Assembly (NCBI GenBank): GCA_016791385.1
Contig: JAEUMR010000047.1
Span: forward strand, 1 to 64,000
Origin: Hyphomonadaceae bacterium
GTDB taxonomy: Bacteria > Pseudomonadota > Alphaproteobacteria > Caulobacterales > Aquidulcibacteraceae
DNA length: 64,000 nucleotides
Reading direction: 5' to 3'
The position numbers and the translations under genes are program-made. Within the stretch, counting starts at the first letter, position 1; each line of letters begins with the position of its first letter. Below are positions 44,552-52,205 of this stretch, piece by piece. The notes below the pieces were generated by a model that saw only the letters and a program-made list of their open reading frames with translations, was not told the origin of the DNA and ran no database searches.

Positions 44552-44580
44552 CCCCTAGAAGCCTGCCAAGCTCCTAGGGG
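44552..44580 (+). promoter_or_regulatory. Hairpin enclosing the ribosome-binding site of the M16 protease gene
   Basis: CCCCTAG (44552-44558) and CTAGGGG (44574-44580) form a perfect 7-bp inverted repeat with a 15-base loop, ending 5 bases before the ATG at 44586. The right arm contains AGGGG, the only ribosome-binding candidate, so folding would hide it. Seen directly; regulatory meaning inferred. Confidence 0.45.
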
Positions 44581-44585
44581 ATCTC

Positions 44586-47420
44586 ATGAAACGCATTCTG
44601 ACCTTCTTCGCCGCCGCGTTCGCGTTGGCTGCGTGCGCTACCGCTTCTGCGCCTGTCGCCGACCAGGGCGCCCAGCAGGCGCTGCAGGTCGCGCCGCTCA
44701 CCTACACCATGCGCACGCTGCCGAATGGTTTGCGCGTCTATTCGATGCCGGACGCGAACACGGCCAACGTGTCGGTGCAGGTCTGGTACGATGTCGGTTC
44801 GGTGGATGACCCTGAAGGCCGCTCGGGCTTTGCGCACCTGTTCGAACACATCATGTTCAAAGCGACGCGCAACATGCCGAGCGAAACGCTCGACCGGCTG
44901 ACGGAGGATGTGGGCGGCTACAACAACGCCTCCACCTGGGACGATTTCACCAATTACTACGAAGTGGTGCCGGCCAATCATTTGCAGCGCGTGCTGTGGG
45001 CCGAAGCCGATCGCATGAGCTCGCTGGTGATCGACGAAGCGACGTTCGATTCCGAGCGCGACGTGGTGAAGGAAGAATTGCGTCAGCGCATTCTGGCATC
45101 ACCGTACGGGCGCCTGTTCGGCTTCTATATGAGCCAAGCCAATTTCAGCGTGCACCCCTATGGCCGCCCGGGCATCGGCTCGATCGAAGACCTCGATGCG
45201 GCGACGGTGGAAGACGTGCGCGCCTTCCACGCCACCTATTATCGCCCCGACAACGCGGTGCTGGTCGTTTCCGGTAATTTCGATCAAGCCCAACTCGATC
45301 GCTGGATTGACCAGTATTTCGGCGACATCGCCCGCCCGAACCGGCCGATCCCGCGCGATTATCCGACCGAGCCGGCGCACACGCAGCCGCGTGCGTACAC
45401 GGCGTACGCGCCGAACGTGCCGCTGCCAGCGGTGATGATCTCGTACCCGCAACCGGCGGCGACGAGCCCGGACATTCCTGCGCTGATGGTGCTCGATGCG
45501 ATCATGGCGAACGGGGATTCCTCGCGCCTCTATCAATCGCTCGTGTACGAGCAGCAGGTCGCGGCGCAGGTGTTCACCAATCTGGAAGCAACGCAGGACC
45601 CGGGCGCCTATTCGCTGTTCGCGATCCTCTCCGAAGGCAAGAGCGCCGACGAAGGCGTGGCCGCGCTCACTGCGCAGATTGCGCGCATGCGCGATAATCC
45701 GGTGAGCCAAGCCGAACTCGACGAAGCCAAGAACGAGATCGTCACCGCCACGTTGCGCGGACGCGAGACCGCAGAAGGCCGCGCCGATGAGCTGGCCAAT
45801 TCGGTGATCCGCTTCGGCGACGCCGCCTACGCTGACCGTCTACTCGCCGCGATCCAGGCGACGAGCGCAGCCGATGTGCAGCGCGTGGCGCGTTCGATCC
45901 TCGACGACAACCGCCGCGTCGTCGTGCGCTATTTGCCGGAAGAGGAGGGCGTGAGCGGCGATGCCATCACCACCTCGCCGACGATCCAGGCGCGCCGTCT
46001 CACCATCGCGCAATCGGAAATCCCGACCTTCGCGCTGGCGCCGGAGGCGCAGCGTGAGCGTCCGCCCGAACCAGGCGCGCCGGTTTCGCCGCGCATTCCC
46101 GCGACGGCGCAGCAGACCTTGCCGAACGGCCTTCGCGTCATCGTCGCCACCAATCAGCAATTGCCGCTGATCAGCGCCGATTTGCGCGTGGCTTCGGGCG
46201 CCAGCGCCGATCCGCAGAACCGTGCGGGGCTGGCGGGCCTGACGGCCGATCTCGTCAATAAGGGCACCGCCACGCGCAGCGCCACCGAGATCGCCCAGCA
46301 GATTGAATCGCTCGGCGCCGAACTGAGTGCAGGCGCCGGCGCCGATTCCTCGGCCGTGACGCTGCAAACGCGCTCCGACCGCGCCGATGAAGCGTTCGCG
46401 ATCTACGCCGACGTGGTGCAGCATCCTGCCTTCGCCGATGAAGAGCTGGAGCGCTCGCGTCAGCAAGCGCTCGATGGCTTGCAGGTCGAACTCAGCGAAC
46501 CGGGCTCGATCGCGCAGATGGCGATGGCGCGGGCGATCTATGGCGGCGGGCCGTATGGCGCGGTTGCCTCGCCGAACAGTCTCGCCGCGATCACGCGCAG
46601 CGATATCGCCGGCTTCCATCACGCGACTTGGCGCCCTGACAACGCGGTGCTCGTCATTTCCGGCGATGTGACGCCAGAGCAGGGCTTTGCCCTGGCGCAG
46701 CGCCATTTCGGCGCCTGGGCGCGTCCGAGCGAGCCGTTGCCGGCGCGTCCGGACGCGACCGCCTCAGCGCCTGCGCCGCGCACGATCGTTGTCGATCTGC
46801 CGGGCACCGGCCAAGCGGCGGTGGCGATGGGCCTGCGCGGGGTCTCGCGCACTGATCCGGACTACTTCCCGCTGATGGTCGCCAACAACGTGTTGGGCGG
46901 AGGCTATTCGGCCCGGCTCAACACCGAAATCCGCATTCGCCGCGGTCTTTCCTACGGCGCCGGTTCGAGCCTGCAGGCGCGCATGGCCCCGGGCCCGATC
47001 ATCGCGTCAGCGCAGACGCGCAACGATGCGGCGGTGCAGGTGTATCAGCTGATGCGCGCCGAGATCGAACGCATCGCCAGCCAACCGGCGCCTGAGGCCG
47101 AACTCACCGCACGCAAAGCGGTGCTGATCGGCGGCTTCGGCCGCACGGTGGAGACCACCGCCGGCGTCGCTGGCCAGATCTCGACGCTGGCGCTGTACGG
47201 CCTGCCGCCGGAGCGGCTCGGGGCCTATGTGGCGGACGTCTCCGGCGTCACGCCGCAACAGGCGCAAGCGGCGGCGCACCGCTATTTCGACGCGGCGCAC
47301 GCCGATGTCGTGGTGGTGGGCGATGCGCGGCATTTCTACCCGGGGCTGCGCCGGGTGCTGCGCAATGCCGAGCGCATTCCGGTGTCGGAACTAAATCTCG
47401 ACAGCGAGAGCCTGCATTGA
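44586..47420 (+). CDS. M16-family zinc metalloprotease lipoprotein (duplicated domains)
   Basis: A 944-residue exported protease of the pitrilysin/insulinase clan. The lipoprotein signal is FFAAAFALAAC (Cys17). The first M16 half has the inverted zinc motif HxxEH (His84, Glu87, His88, in GFAHLFEHIMFK), with the distal Glu in the DRLTEDVGG to VVKEELRQRI region. The second half, from ~residue 510 (QQTLPNGLRVIVATNQQLPL), repeats the fold without the zinc motif, as expected for one active and one inactive half. It probably degrades peptides in the periplasm or at the outer membrane. A hairpin just upstream may limit translation. Confidence 0.92.
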   Translation: MKRILTFFAAAFALAACATASAPVADQGAQQALQVAPLTYTMRTLPNGLRVYSMPDANTANVSVQVWYDVGSVDDPEGRSGFAHLFEHIMFKATRNMPSETLDRLTEDVGGYNNASTWDDFTNYYEVVPANHLQRVLWAEADRMSSLVIDEATFDSERDVVKEELRQRILASPYGRLFGFYMSQANFSVHPYGRPGIGSIEDLDAATVEDVRAFHATYYRPDNAVLVVSGNFDQAQLDRWIDQYFGDIARPNRPIPRDYPTEPAHTQPRAYTAYAPNVPLPAVMISYPQPAATSPDIPALMVLDAIMANGDSSRLYQSLVYEQQVAAQVFTNLEATQDPGAYSLFAILSEGKSADEGVAALTAQIARMRDNPVSQAELDEAKNEIVTATLRGRETAEGRADELANSVIRFGDAAYADRLLAAIQATSAADVQRVARSILDDNRRVVVRYLPEEEGVSGDAITTSPTIQARRLTIAQSEIPTFALAPEAQRERPPEPGAPVSPRIPATAQQTLPNGLRVIVATNQQLPLISADLRVASGASADPQNRAGLAGLTADLVNKGTATRSATEIAQQIESLGAELSAGAGADSSAVTLQTRSDRADEAFAIYADVVQHPAFADEELERSRQQALDGLQVELSEPGSIAQMAMARAIYGGGPYGAVASPNSLAAITRSDIAGFHHATWRPDNAVLVISGDVTPEQGFALAQRHFGAWARPSEPLPARPDATASAPAPRTIVVDLPGTGQAAVAMGLRGVSRTDPDYFPLMVANNVLGGGYSARLNTEIRIRRGLSYGAGSSLQARMAPGPIIASAQTRNDAAVQVYQLMRAEIERIASQPAPEAELTARKAVLIGGFGRTVETTAGVAGQISTLALYGLPPERLGAYVADVSGVTPQQAQAAAHRYFDAAHADVVVVGDARHFYPGLRRVLRNAERIPVSELNLDSESLH

Positions 47421-47425
47421 GGGAT

Positions 47426-47471
47426 CAGGCGCCGGGTGTCGGAGGGAGCCTCTTCTGACACCCGACGCCTG
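47426..47471 (+). terminator. Long imperfect hairpin after the M16 protease gene
   Basis: CAGGCG-C-CGGGTGTC (47426-47440) pairs with GACACCCG-A-CGCCTG (47457-47471): 14 base pairs with one mismatch and a 16-base loop, starting 6 bases after the stop codon. The right arm continues into further GACACC repeats (to about 47484), a REP-like pattern. There is no T-run, so transcript stabilisation or a REP role is as likely as termination. Confidence 0.5.
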
Positions 47472-47505
47472 ACACCTGACACCCGAAGCCGACTCACGCT
47501 ACGCC

Positions 47506-47937
47506 TTGTCCGGCTTGATCAGTCGAAATCTCATACGGGTCTGCGCGGCGGCGCTTGCGCTTTCGACGCTGTCTTTTGCTGCGGGCGTCGCGGGCGATCT
47601 TTCTGAGGTCCGCCAGCGCTCCGGCGAGCGGGTGGTGCTGCGGATTCCGCCAGAATTGCCGGCCAATACGCCGCGCGCCGGGCCGTTGCCGCCACGGACG
47701 CCCTCGGCCGCTGCGGCTGAGCGCCGTCCGGCAGAGCCGCGCGCGACCGCAGCGCCTGACCGCGAGGCGGCGCTGCAGCCGCTTTCCGTATCGGAAGCCT
47801 TCGCCATGCTGGAAGGCGGTCCGCTCGAATCACCGCAAACGCTGGACGTGATCGAAGCGCCGAAGCCGGTGATCGAATTCGTCTCGCACGAGGTAAAGCC
47901 GGCCGAGTCGCTCGCTCAGAAGCCGCAAATTGCTTAA
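47506..47937 (+). CDS. Small exported protein of unknown function
   Basis: I do not recognise this 143-residue protein. It begins with a plausible signal peptide (LIRVCAAALALSTLSFAAGVAG) and continues with a Pro/Ala/Arg-rich, probably disordered middle (~55-90). The C-terminal part is acidic and mixed (LSVSEAFAMLEGGPLESPQTLDV). The only upstream starts are TTG codons at 47506 and 47515, so the exact start is uncertain. It sits alone between the M16 gene and another exported protein and may be a periplasmic linker-like or low-complexity protein. Confidence 0.5.
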   Translation: MSGLISRNLIRVCAAALALSTLSFAAGVAGDLSEVRQRSGERVVLRIPPELPANTPRAGPLPPRTPSAAAAERRPAEPRATAAPDREAALQPLSVSEAFAMLEGGPLESPQTLDVIEAPKPVIEFVSHEVKPAESLAQKPQIA

Positions 47938-48022
47938 TAAGCGCGGCTTTGGCGCAACACTGCGCAGACCGCCTGCAACACGTCAAAAAAGCGCCTAGGT
48001 CGGCGCGCTCTTCTCCTCGCCC

Positions 48023-48790
48023 ATGAGCCAATCCAGCGGGCCGAGTCTGAGTGGTCGCGGCGCGGCGGCATTAGCCGCGGCGCTGACCTTCGCGGCCCCC
48101 GGCATGGCCGAGGCGCAGCGGCAGCCGCAGCAAGCGCCGCCGCCGCCCCCGGTGCAGGGGCTCTACCAAGCCTCCGGCGCGACCCGGTATTCGACCCCCG
48201 ATGGCGCGGTGCGCTTCGTGCTCGACCGCTCAGGCGGGCGCGCGGCGCTGGTGCAGTTCGAGGGCGATCCCGAGGTGCATGTGCTGCGCCCGGCGCTGGC
48301 CGCGGGCGGGGGCGAAATCTACCGCACCGAGGATGGCGGGGTGATGCTGCGCATCACGCCGCACGGCGGCATCATCGTGTACACGCGCGCGATGCGCACC
48401 GGCTCGCCCGCATCCGAAGAAGCGCGCGTTGCGCCGCTGACGCCGGAGGCGGTGGCGTTTGCCGAGATGCAATCGCGCTTTCGCCAATTGCAGGCGGCGG
48501 CGCGCCGCAGTGTCGGACAGACCGTGACCTTCGCGGTGCCGGCGCAGATGAGCGCGCGCGAAGCGGGCGTGGTGGTCGACGCCGCCGAACGCGCCGCCGA
48601 AGGCCTGGCCGCCGCGCCGCTGACGAACGTGCGCCGCGTCGCCATCGTCATTGGCCCGAGCCCCGCTGCCGTGCTGCGCGGCGATACGCTGATCGTGCAA
48701 GTGGCGCCGCAATTCGGCTACGCCGGCCGCCCCTCATCGAACGCGATCCGCAACGTCGTCACAGGCGCCGTGCAGGGGCCGGAGCAATAG
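48023..48790 (+). CDS. Exported protein of unknown function (possibly DUF4908)
   Basis: A 255-residue protein with signal peptide (GAAALAAALTFAAPGMAEA) and a Pro/Gln stretch, then a compact domain. The landmarks are GATRYSTPDGAVRFVLDRSGG, ALVQFEGDPEVHVLRP, RTEDGGVMLRITPHGGIIVYT and a final APQFGYAGRPSSNAIRNVVTGA. The size and the 'polar substrate then C-terminal Gly/Pro-rich end' pattern resemble a family of uncharacterised proteins described mostly from Caulobacter (DUF4908), but I hold that assignment loosely. Probably periplasmic. It stands alone, with no helpful neighbours. Confidence 0.65.
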   Translation: MSQSSGPSLSGRGAAALAAALTFAAPGMAEAQRQPQQAPPPPPVQGLYQASGATRYSTPDGAVRFVLDRSGGRAALVQFEGDPEVHVLRPALAAGGGEIYRTEDGGVMLRITPHGGIIVYTRAMRTGSPASEEARVAPLTPEAVAFAEMQSRFRQLQAAARRSVGQTVTFAVPAQMSAREAGVVVDAAERAAEGLAAAPLTNVRRVAIVIGPSPAAVLRGDTLIVQVAPQFGYAGRPSSNAIRNVVTGAVQGPEQ

Positions 48791-48812
48791 GCGCGAGCAG
48801 TGCGCTGCGTAG

Positions 48813-50480
48813 TCAGAAATGAATCGTCCGTTCGCGCAGAACCTCTTTGAACGCGAGGCGACCGCCGCCCATCTCAAAGCCCTGATACGTTGCCCGCATC
48901 AAGGACAACTGCAAAATGGGACTGGCCTCCGAACCTTCGGGCGCGGATCGTACCGAAATGGAGAACTCAACATGTCGCTCGTGCACATCATAGGGCGCGG
49001 TGACGTCATGGTTGGCGCGGAAGGTGGCGCAGAACGTCCGAAGGTCATCGACAAATTCCGATATCTCAGCCTTGCCAAGCGGCGGAGGGAGGGGAAGCGC
49101 GACGAAGGTTCGGATCAGGTCAGCTGATACCCCCTCCAAAGTTCTCTTATCGTAGCGGAATCGGTCCTCGGCCGCGTGCTCGAGCTGTATCTTCCAGCCA
49201 ACAAAAACCTGTCGATAGTACTCCCATGGAGTCAAGGGTGGCGGGGGCAATGGAGGGGCGGAAACCGCATCCCGCCTACGCAGCAATTGGCTGATAGACT
49301 GGATTATGCGGGCTAGGGTTGAACCAAGCATCCGCCCAATGTCGGCCACGAATTTGGTGGCGGCGGCGCTCAAGTTAGCATGGTCTGTGCTCAGTTCGGT
49401 CGCGGCAGCCTTCGCAATATCGATTTGAGCGGCGATGAATTCGACGTCCACTTCCGGAGCCTTAGCTGCTACCCGGGCGAGCGTCAGGCGGGCGCCGACC
49501 TCATCGATAGAGGCTTGCGCCGGGATGCGCGCATCAGGGGGCGCAGTGGGAATGCGCTGAGCCATGGCTCGCAGTGTGTCTTCCGCAGATCGAATGTCAT
49601 CTTGCGCCGCAGCCAATTCTGCTCCGAGCAATGCAGCTGGACTCAATAGGGGCGCGTTCGCCGCTAGTTGATCTTGCTGATCCTGCGTGGCGAGCAACTT
49701 GAGGCGCGAAACAACTTCTCCCACTGCGTCGAATTGCTCCTCAAATCGTTGCATCCGCATTTGTATTCGCTCAAGGGTTCGCGCGGCGCGCCCCAGCGTT
49801 TCTCGGGTCGATGGGCCTCTGACCATGAGCGCGGCTGCGGCCGCTTCAACAATATCAGTGGCCTCTTGCCGCCCCACAGGACCCAACGGAAAGGAAGACG
49901 CGTCGAACAGCTTGGCGAGACGCTGCAATTTGTCCTGCGCGCTGACCCGAGCGGCGCGCTCGGATTCTGCGTCCCAGGGTGTCTGTGTTGTGAAGCGCAC
50001 GCACGCCTCCCTGACATCGTGTGCGACTGCATCCAGCCAACCTGATTGTAGCAAGGTCTTGAAGCCTGCCCGACCGGGTGGGGTGCAGTGACTTTGCGAG
50101 AGAAACGCCGTTCTCGCGTCGGTGTCGATCACGGTCACAACATCGTCGACAATCACTGGAATAATCCAGGCGGCGCCGTTCCACCAGCGCTCAGCCGCGA
50201 CCCTAAATTCCGTTCGCCACATGAAAGATTCACAGTCTGCAGCGCTATGTAACGACACTATTGGAAGATAGATGTCGGCGCTGTGGAGTTCTTGTCGGAG
50301 TATCGGCTCCCAGGCATCTCCCGCTCGCAGCCTTTGCTGATCGACAAATAGCTCTGCAATCGGACTTGGTCCGCAGAGGTCCTCTGATAAGCGTTTGGTC
50401 AGTAGATTGACGACTTGTCGATCGGCCGGTCCGTGACGGTACGAAAGAAAGACACGCGGCAGGTCTCCGGACCATTCCAT
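48813..50480 (-). CDS. TIR-domain protein with coiled-coil and C-terminal domain
   Basis: A 555-residue protein. Residues ~8-115 form a TIR domain: RVFLSYRHGPADRQ, then FVDQQRLRAGDAWEPILRQEL, ADIYLPIVSLHSAADCESFMW, with Glu91 (WRTEF) at the place of the catalytic glutamate in bacterial TIR NADases. A helical, coiled-coil-like region follows (~175-400). After a proline hinge (APPLPPPPLTP, ~408-418) comes a ~135-residue C-terminal domain I do not recognise. Codon use is visibly less GC-rich than in its neighbours, it has no operon partners, and it lies between housekeeping genes. These features suggest an acquired NAD-depleting immunity or signalling protein. Confidence 0.8.
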   Translation of the reverse strand: MEWSGDLPRVFLSYRHGPADRQVVNLLTKRLSEDLCGPSPIAELFVDQQRLRAGDAWEPILRQELHSADIYLPIVSLHSAADCESFMWRTEFRVAAERWWNGAAWIIPVIVDDVVTVIDTDARTAFLSQSHCTPPGRAGFKTLLQSGWLDAVAHDVREACVRFTTQTPWDAESERAARVSAQDKLQRLAKLFDASSFPLGPVGRQEATDIVEAAAAALMVRGPSTRETLGRAARTLERIQMRMQRFEEQFDAVGEVVSRLKLLATQDQQDQLAANAPLLSPAALLGAELAAAQDDIRSAEDTLRAMAQRIPTAPPDARIPAQASIDEVGARLTLARVAAKAPEVDVEFIAAQIDIAKAAATELSTDHANLSAAATKFVADIGRMLGSTLARIIQSISQLLRRRDAVSAPPLPPPPLTPWEYYRQVFVGWKIQLEHAAEDRFRYDKRTLEGVSADLIRTFVALPLPPPLGKAEISEFVDDLRTFCATFRANHDVTAPYDVHERHVEFSISVRSAPEGSEASPILQLSLMRATYQGFEMGGGRLAFKEVLRERTIHF

Positions 50481-50581
50481 TGCCTGCCCTCGTCGCGCTG
50501 GTCATGCCCATTCAATCATAGCTTGCATGATCCGGGCTCTCAAGGCGGTGTCGAAGGTGAACTCAAACCGAGGTAGTGAGT

Positions 50582-51346
50582 TCAGCCTTTGAACCCATCC
50601 TTGCGCCGCCGCACTTCGGCGAAGGCTTCCCAATCTTGCGCGCCGGGCATGCCGAGCGCTGCTTTCAGCAGCGGTGCGCGTAGGAAGGGGTTGGTGGCGC
50701 GTTCTTGGGCGAGCGTCATCGGCACGGTGGCTTTGCCTTCGCTGCGCAGCCGGTCGATCTCCGCCACGCGCGCCGCGAGCGCGGCGTTGGCTGCATCGAC
50801 CGTCACGGCGAAGCGCGCGTTCGATTGGGTGTATTCGTGCGCGCAATAGAGCGTGGTTTGCTCCGGCAGCGCCGCAAGCTTGGACAGGCTCTCCCACATC
50901 TGCTCCGGCGTGCCCTCGAACAGGCGCCCGCAACCCAATGCGAACAGCGCGTCGCCGACAAAGGCGATGTTCTCAGCGTCGAACACGAAGGCGACGTGGC
51001 CGAGCGTGTGGCCGCCAACATCGAGCACGCGGGCCTTGGTTTTCCCAAGTTGAACCACATCGCCCTCGCCGACGATGCGGTCCGCGGCTGTGCCAATTCG
51101 CTCCACTTCGGCCGGGCCGGTCACGACAGCGCCGGTGGCGGCCTTGATCGCGGCGTTGCCGCCGGCATGGTCGGGGTGCCAGTGCGTGTTCCAGACATCG
51201 GTGATGCGCCAGCCTTTGGCCGCGGCTTGGCGCAGGATTTCTTCGGCGTCGGGGGTGTCGATCGCCGCCGTCGCGCCGCTCTCAGGCTCGTGTACGAGCA
51301 GACCGTAATTGTCGCTGAGGCACGGGAATTGATGGATTTGAAGCAT
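50582..51346 (-). CDS. gloB: Hydroxyacylglutathione hydrolase (glyoxalase II)
   Basis: Hydrolyses S-lactoylglutathione to lactate and glutathione in methylglyoxal detoxification. The 254-residue metallo-beta-lactamase-fold enzyme has the dinuclear metal motif THWHPDHAGG, the histidine in GGHTLGHVAFVF, the bridging aspartate in FVGDALFALGCGRLFEGT, and YCAHEYTQSNARFA. The glutathione-binding C-terminal region ends with RATNPFLRA. It is cytosolic. It is divergent from a methyltransferase gene with only 24 bp between the starts, an arrangement common in this bacterial group. Confidence 0.94.
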   Translation of the reverse strand: MLQIHQFPCLSDNYGLLVHEPESGATAAIDTPDAEEILRQAAAKGWRITDVWNTHWHPDHAGGNAAIKAATGAVVTGPAEVERIGTAADRIVGEGDVVQLGKTKARVLDVGGHTLGHVAFVFDAENIAFVGDALFALGCGRLFEGTPEQMWESLSKLAALPEQTTLYCAHEYTQSNARFAVTVDAANAALAARVAEIDRLRSEGKATVPMTLAQERATNPFLRAPLLKAALGMPGAQDWEAFAEVRRRKDGFKG

Positions 51347-51370
51347 ATCCTAGCTTAGCGCTTCTTTCGC

Positions 51371-52168
51371 ATGCGCGTCGATGTCCTTGCCCTGCAGCGC
51401 TTCTACGCTTCGCCCCTGGGCGAGGCGGTGCGGCGCGCGGCGGCGCGGCGGCTGTTTGCGCTTTGGCCGCATGCGGACGGGCTCGACGTGCTCGGGCTTG
51501 GCTATCCGGTTCCGTATCTCGACGGTTATCGCGGCCACGCCCGGCGCGCGATCGCGATGATGCCGAGCGCGCAGGGGGCCGAGCCTTGGCCGGAAGCAGC
51601 GCCAGTGCTGACGGCGCTGGGCGAAGAAGCGCGGCTGCCGTTCATGGACGCGATCTTCGATCGCGTGCTGATCGTGCATGGCCTGGAAGAAGCGGCCGAG
51701 CCGAATGCATTGTTGCGCGAGATCTGGCGCGTGATGGCGCCGGAGGGGCGCCTCGTCATCATCACCGCCAATCGCTGGAGTTTGTGGGCGCAGTCCGGCG
51801 ACACCCCGTTCGGACACGGGCGTCCGTTTTCGCGCACGCAGCTGGCAACGCTGCTCGCCGATTCGATGTTCGAGCCGGTGGTGTCGGCGCGGGCGCTTTA
51901 TGCGCCGCCTTCGCCGTGGACGCCGTTCGTGCGTGCTGCAGATGCGTTCGAACGCGTCGGCGAGATGGTCTGGCCGGCCCAAGGCGGGCTGGTGCTGATG
52001 GAGGCCGTGAAACGGCTTTATGCGTCGACCTCCCGCTCCGAGCGCCGGGTGCTGCTGGCGAAAGCGCCTTCGCGGACGCGGCAAGAGGTCCCCGGCGGCG
52101 CTCCCGAGCGCGGCGCGACCAGTGACGTTCGTCGCACCCCCTCGTGCGAGGAGAGCGGGTTGGGCTAG
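51371..52168 (+). CDS. Class I SAM-dependent methyltransferase-like protein
   Basis: A 265-residue protein with a methyltransferase fold. Motif I is variant (GLDVLGLGYPVPYL), a motif II/III region reads LPFMDAIFDRVLIVHGLEEA, and EIWRVMAPEGRLVIITANR is the usual post-core strand. The N-terminus LQRFYASPLGEAVRRA is typical of the alphaproteobacterial protein found divergent from gloB. The substrate is unknown. The last ~25 residues (EVPGGAPERGATSDVR to the end) look non-conserved and coincide with GC-rich, REP-like DNA at 52130-52165, so the original gene may have been shorter. Confidence 0.8.
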   Translation: MRVDVLALQRFYASPLGEAVRRAAARRLFALWPHADGLDVLGLGYPVPYLDGYRGHARRAIAMMPSAQGAEPWPEAAPVLTALGEEARLPFMDAIFDRVLIVHGLEEAAEPNALLREIWRVMAPEGRLVIITANRWSLWAQSGDTPFGHGRPFSRTQLATLLADSMFEPVVSARALYAPPSPWTPFVRAADAFERVGEMVWPAQGGLVLMEAVKRLYASTSRSERRVLLAKAPSRTRQEVPGGAPERGATSDVRRTPSCEESGLG

Positions 52169-52205
52169 ACTGGCCCGAAGCTTTCATTGGTGAGGGAATT
52201 TAAAA

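Noticed and set aside
50502..50933. 143-codon minus-strand frame overlapping gloB
   Set aside because: It is out of frame with the clearly real gloB on the same strand and has Arg-rich shadow composition. Only its last residues lie outside gloB.
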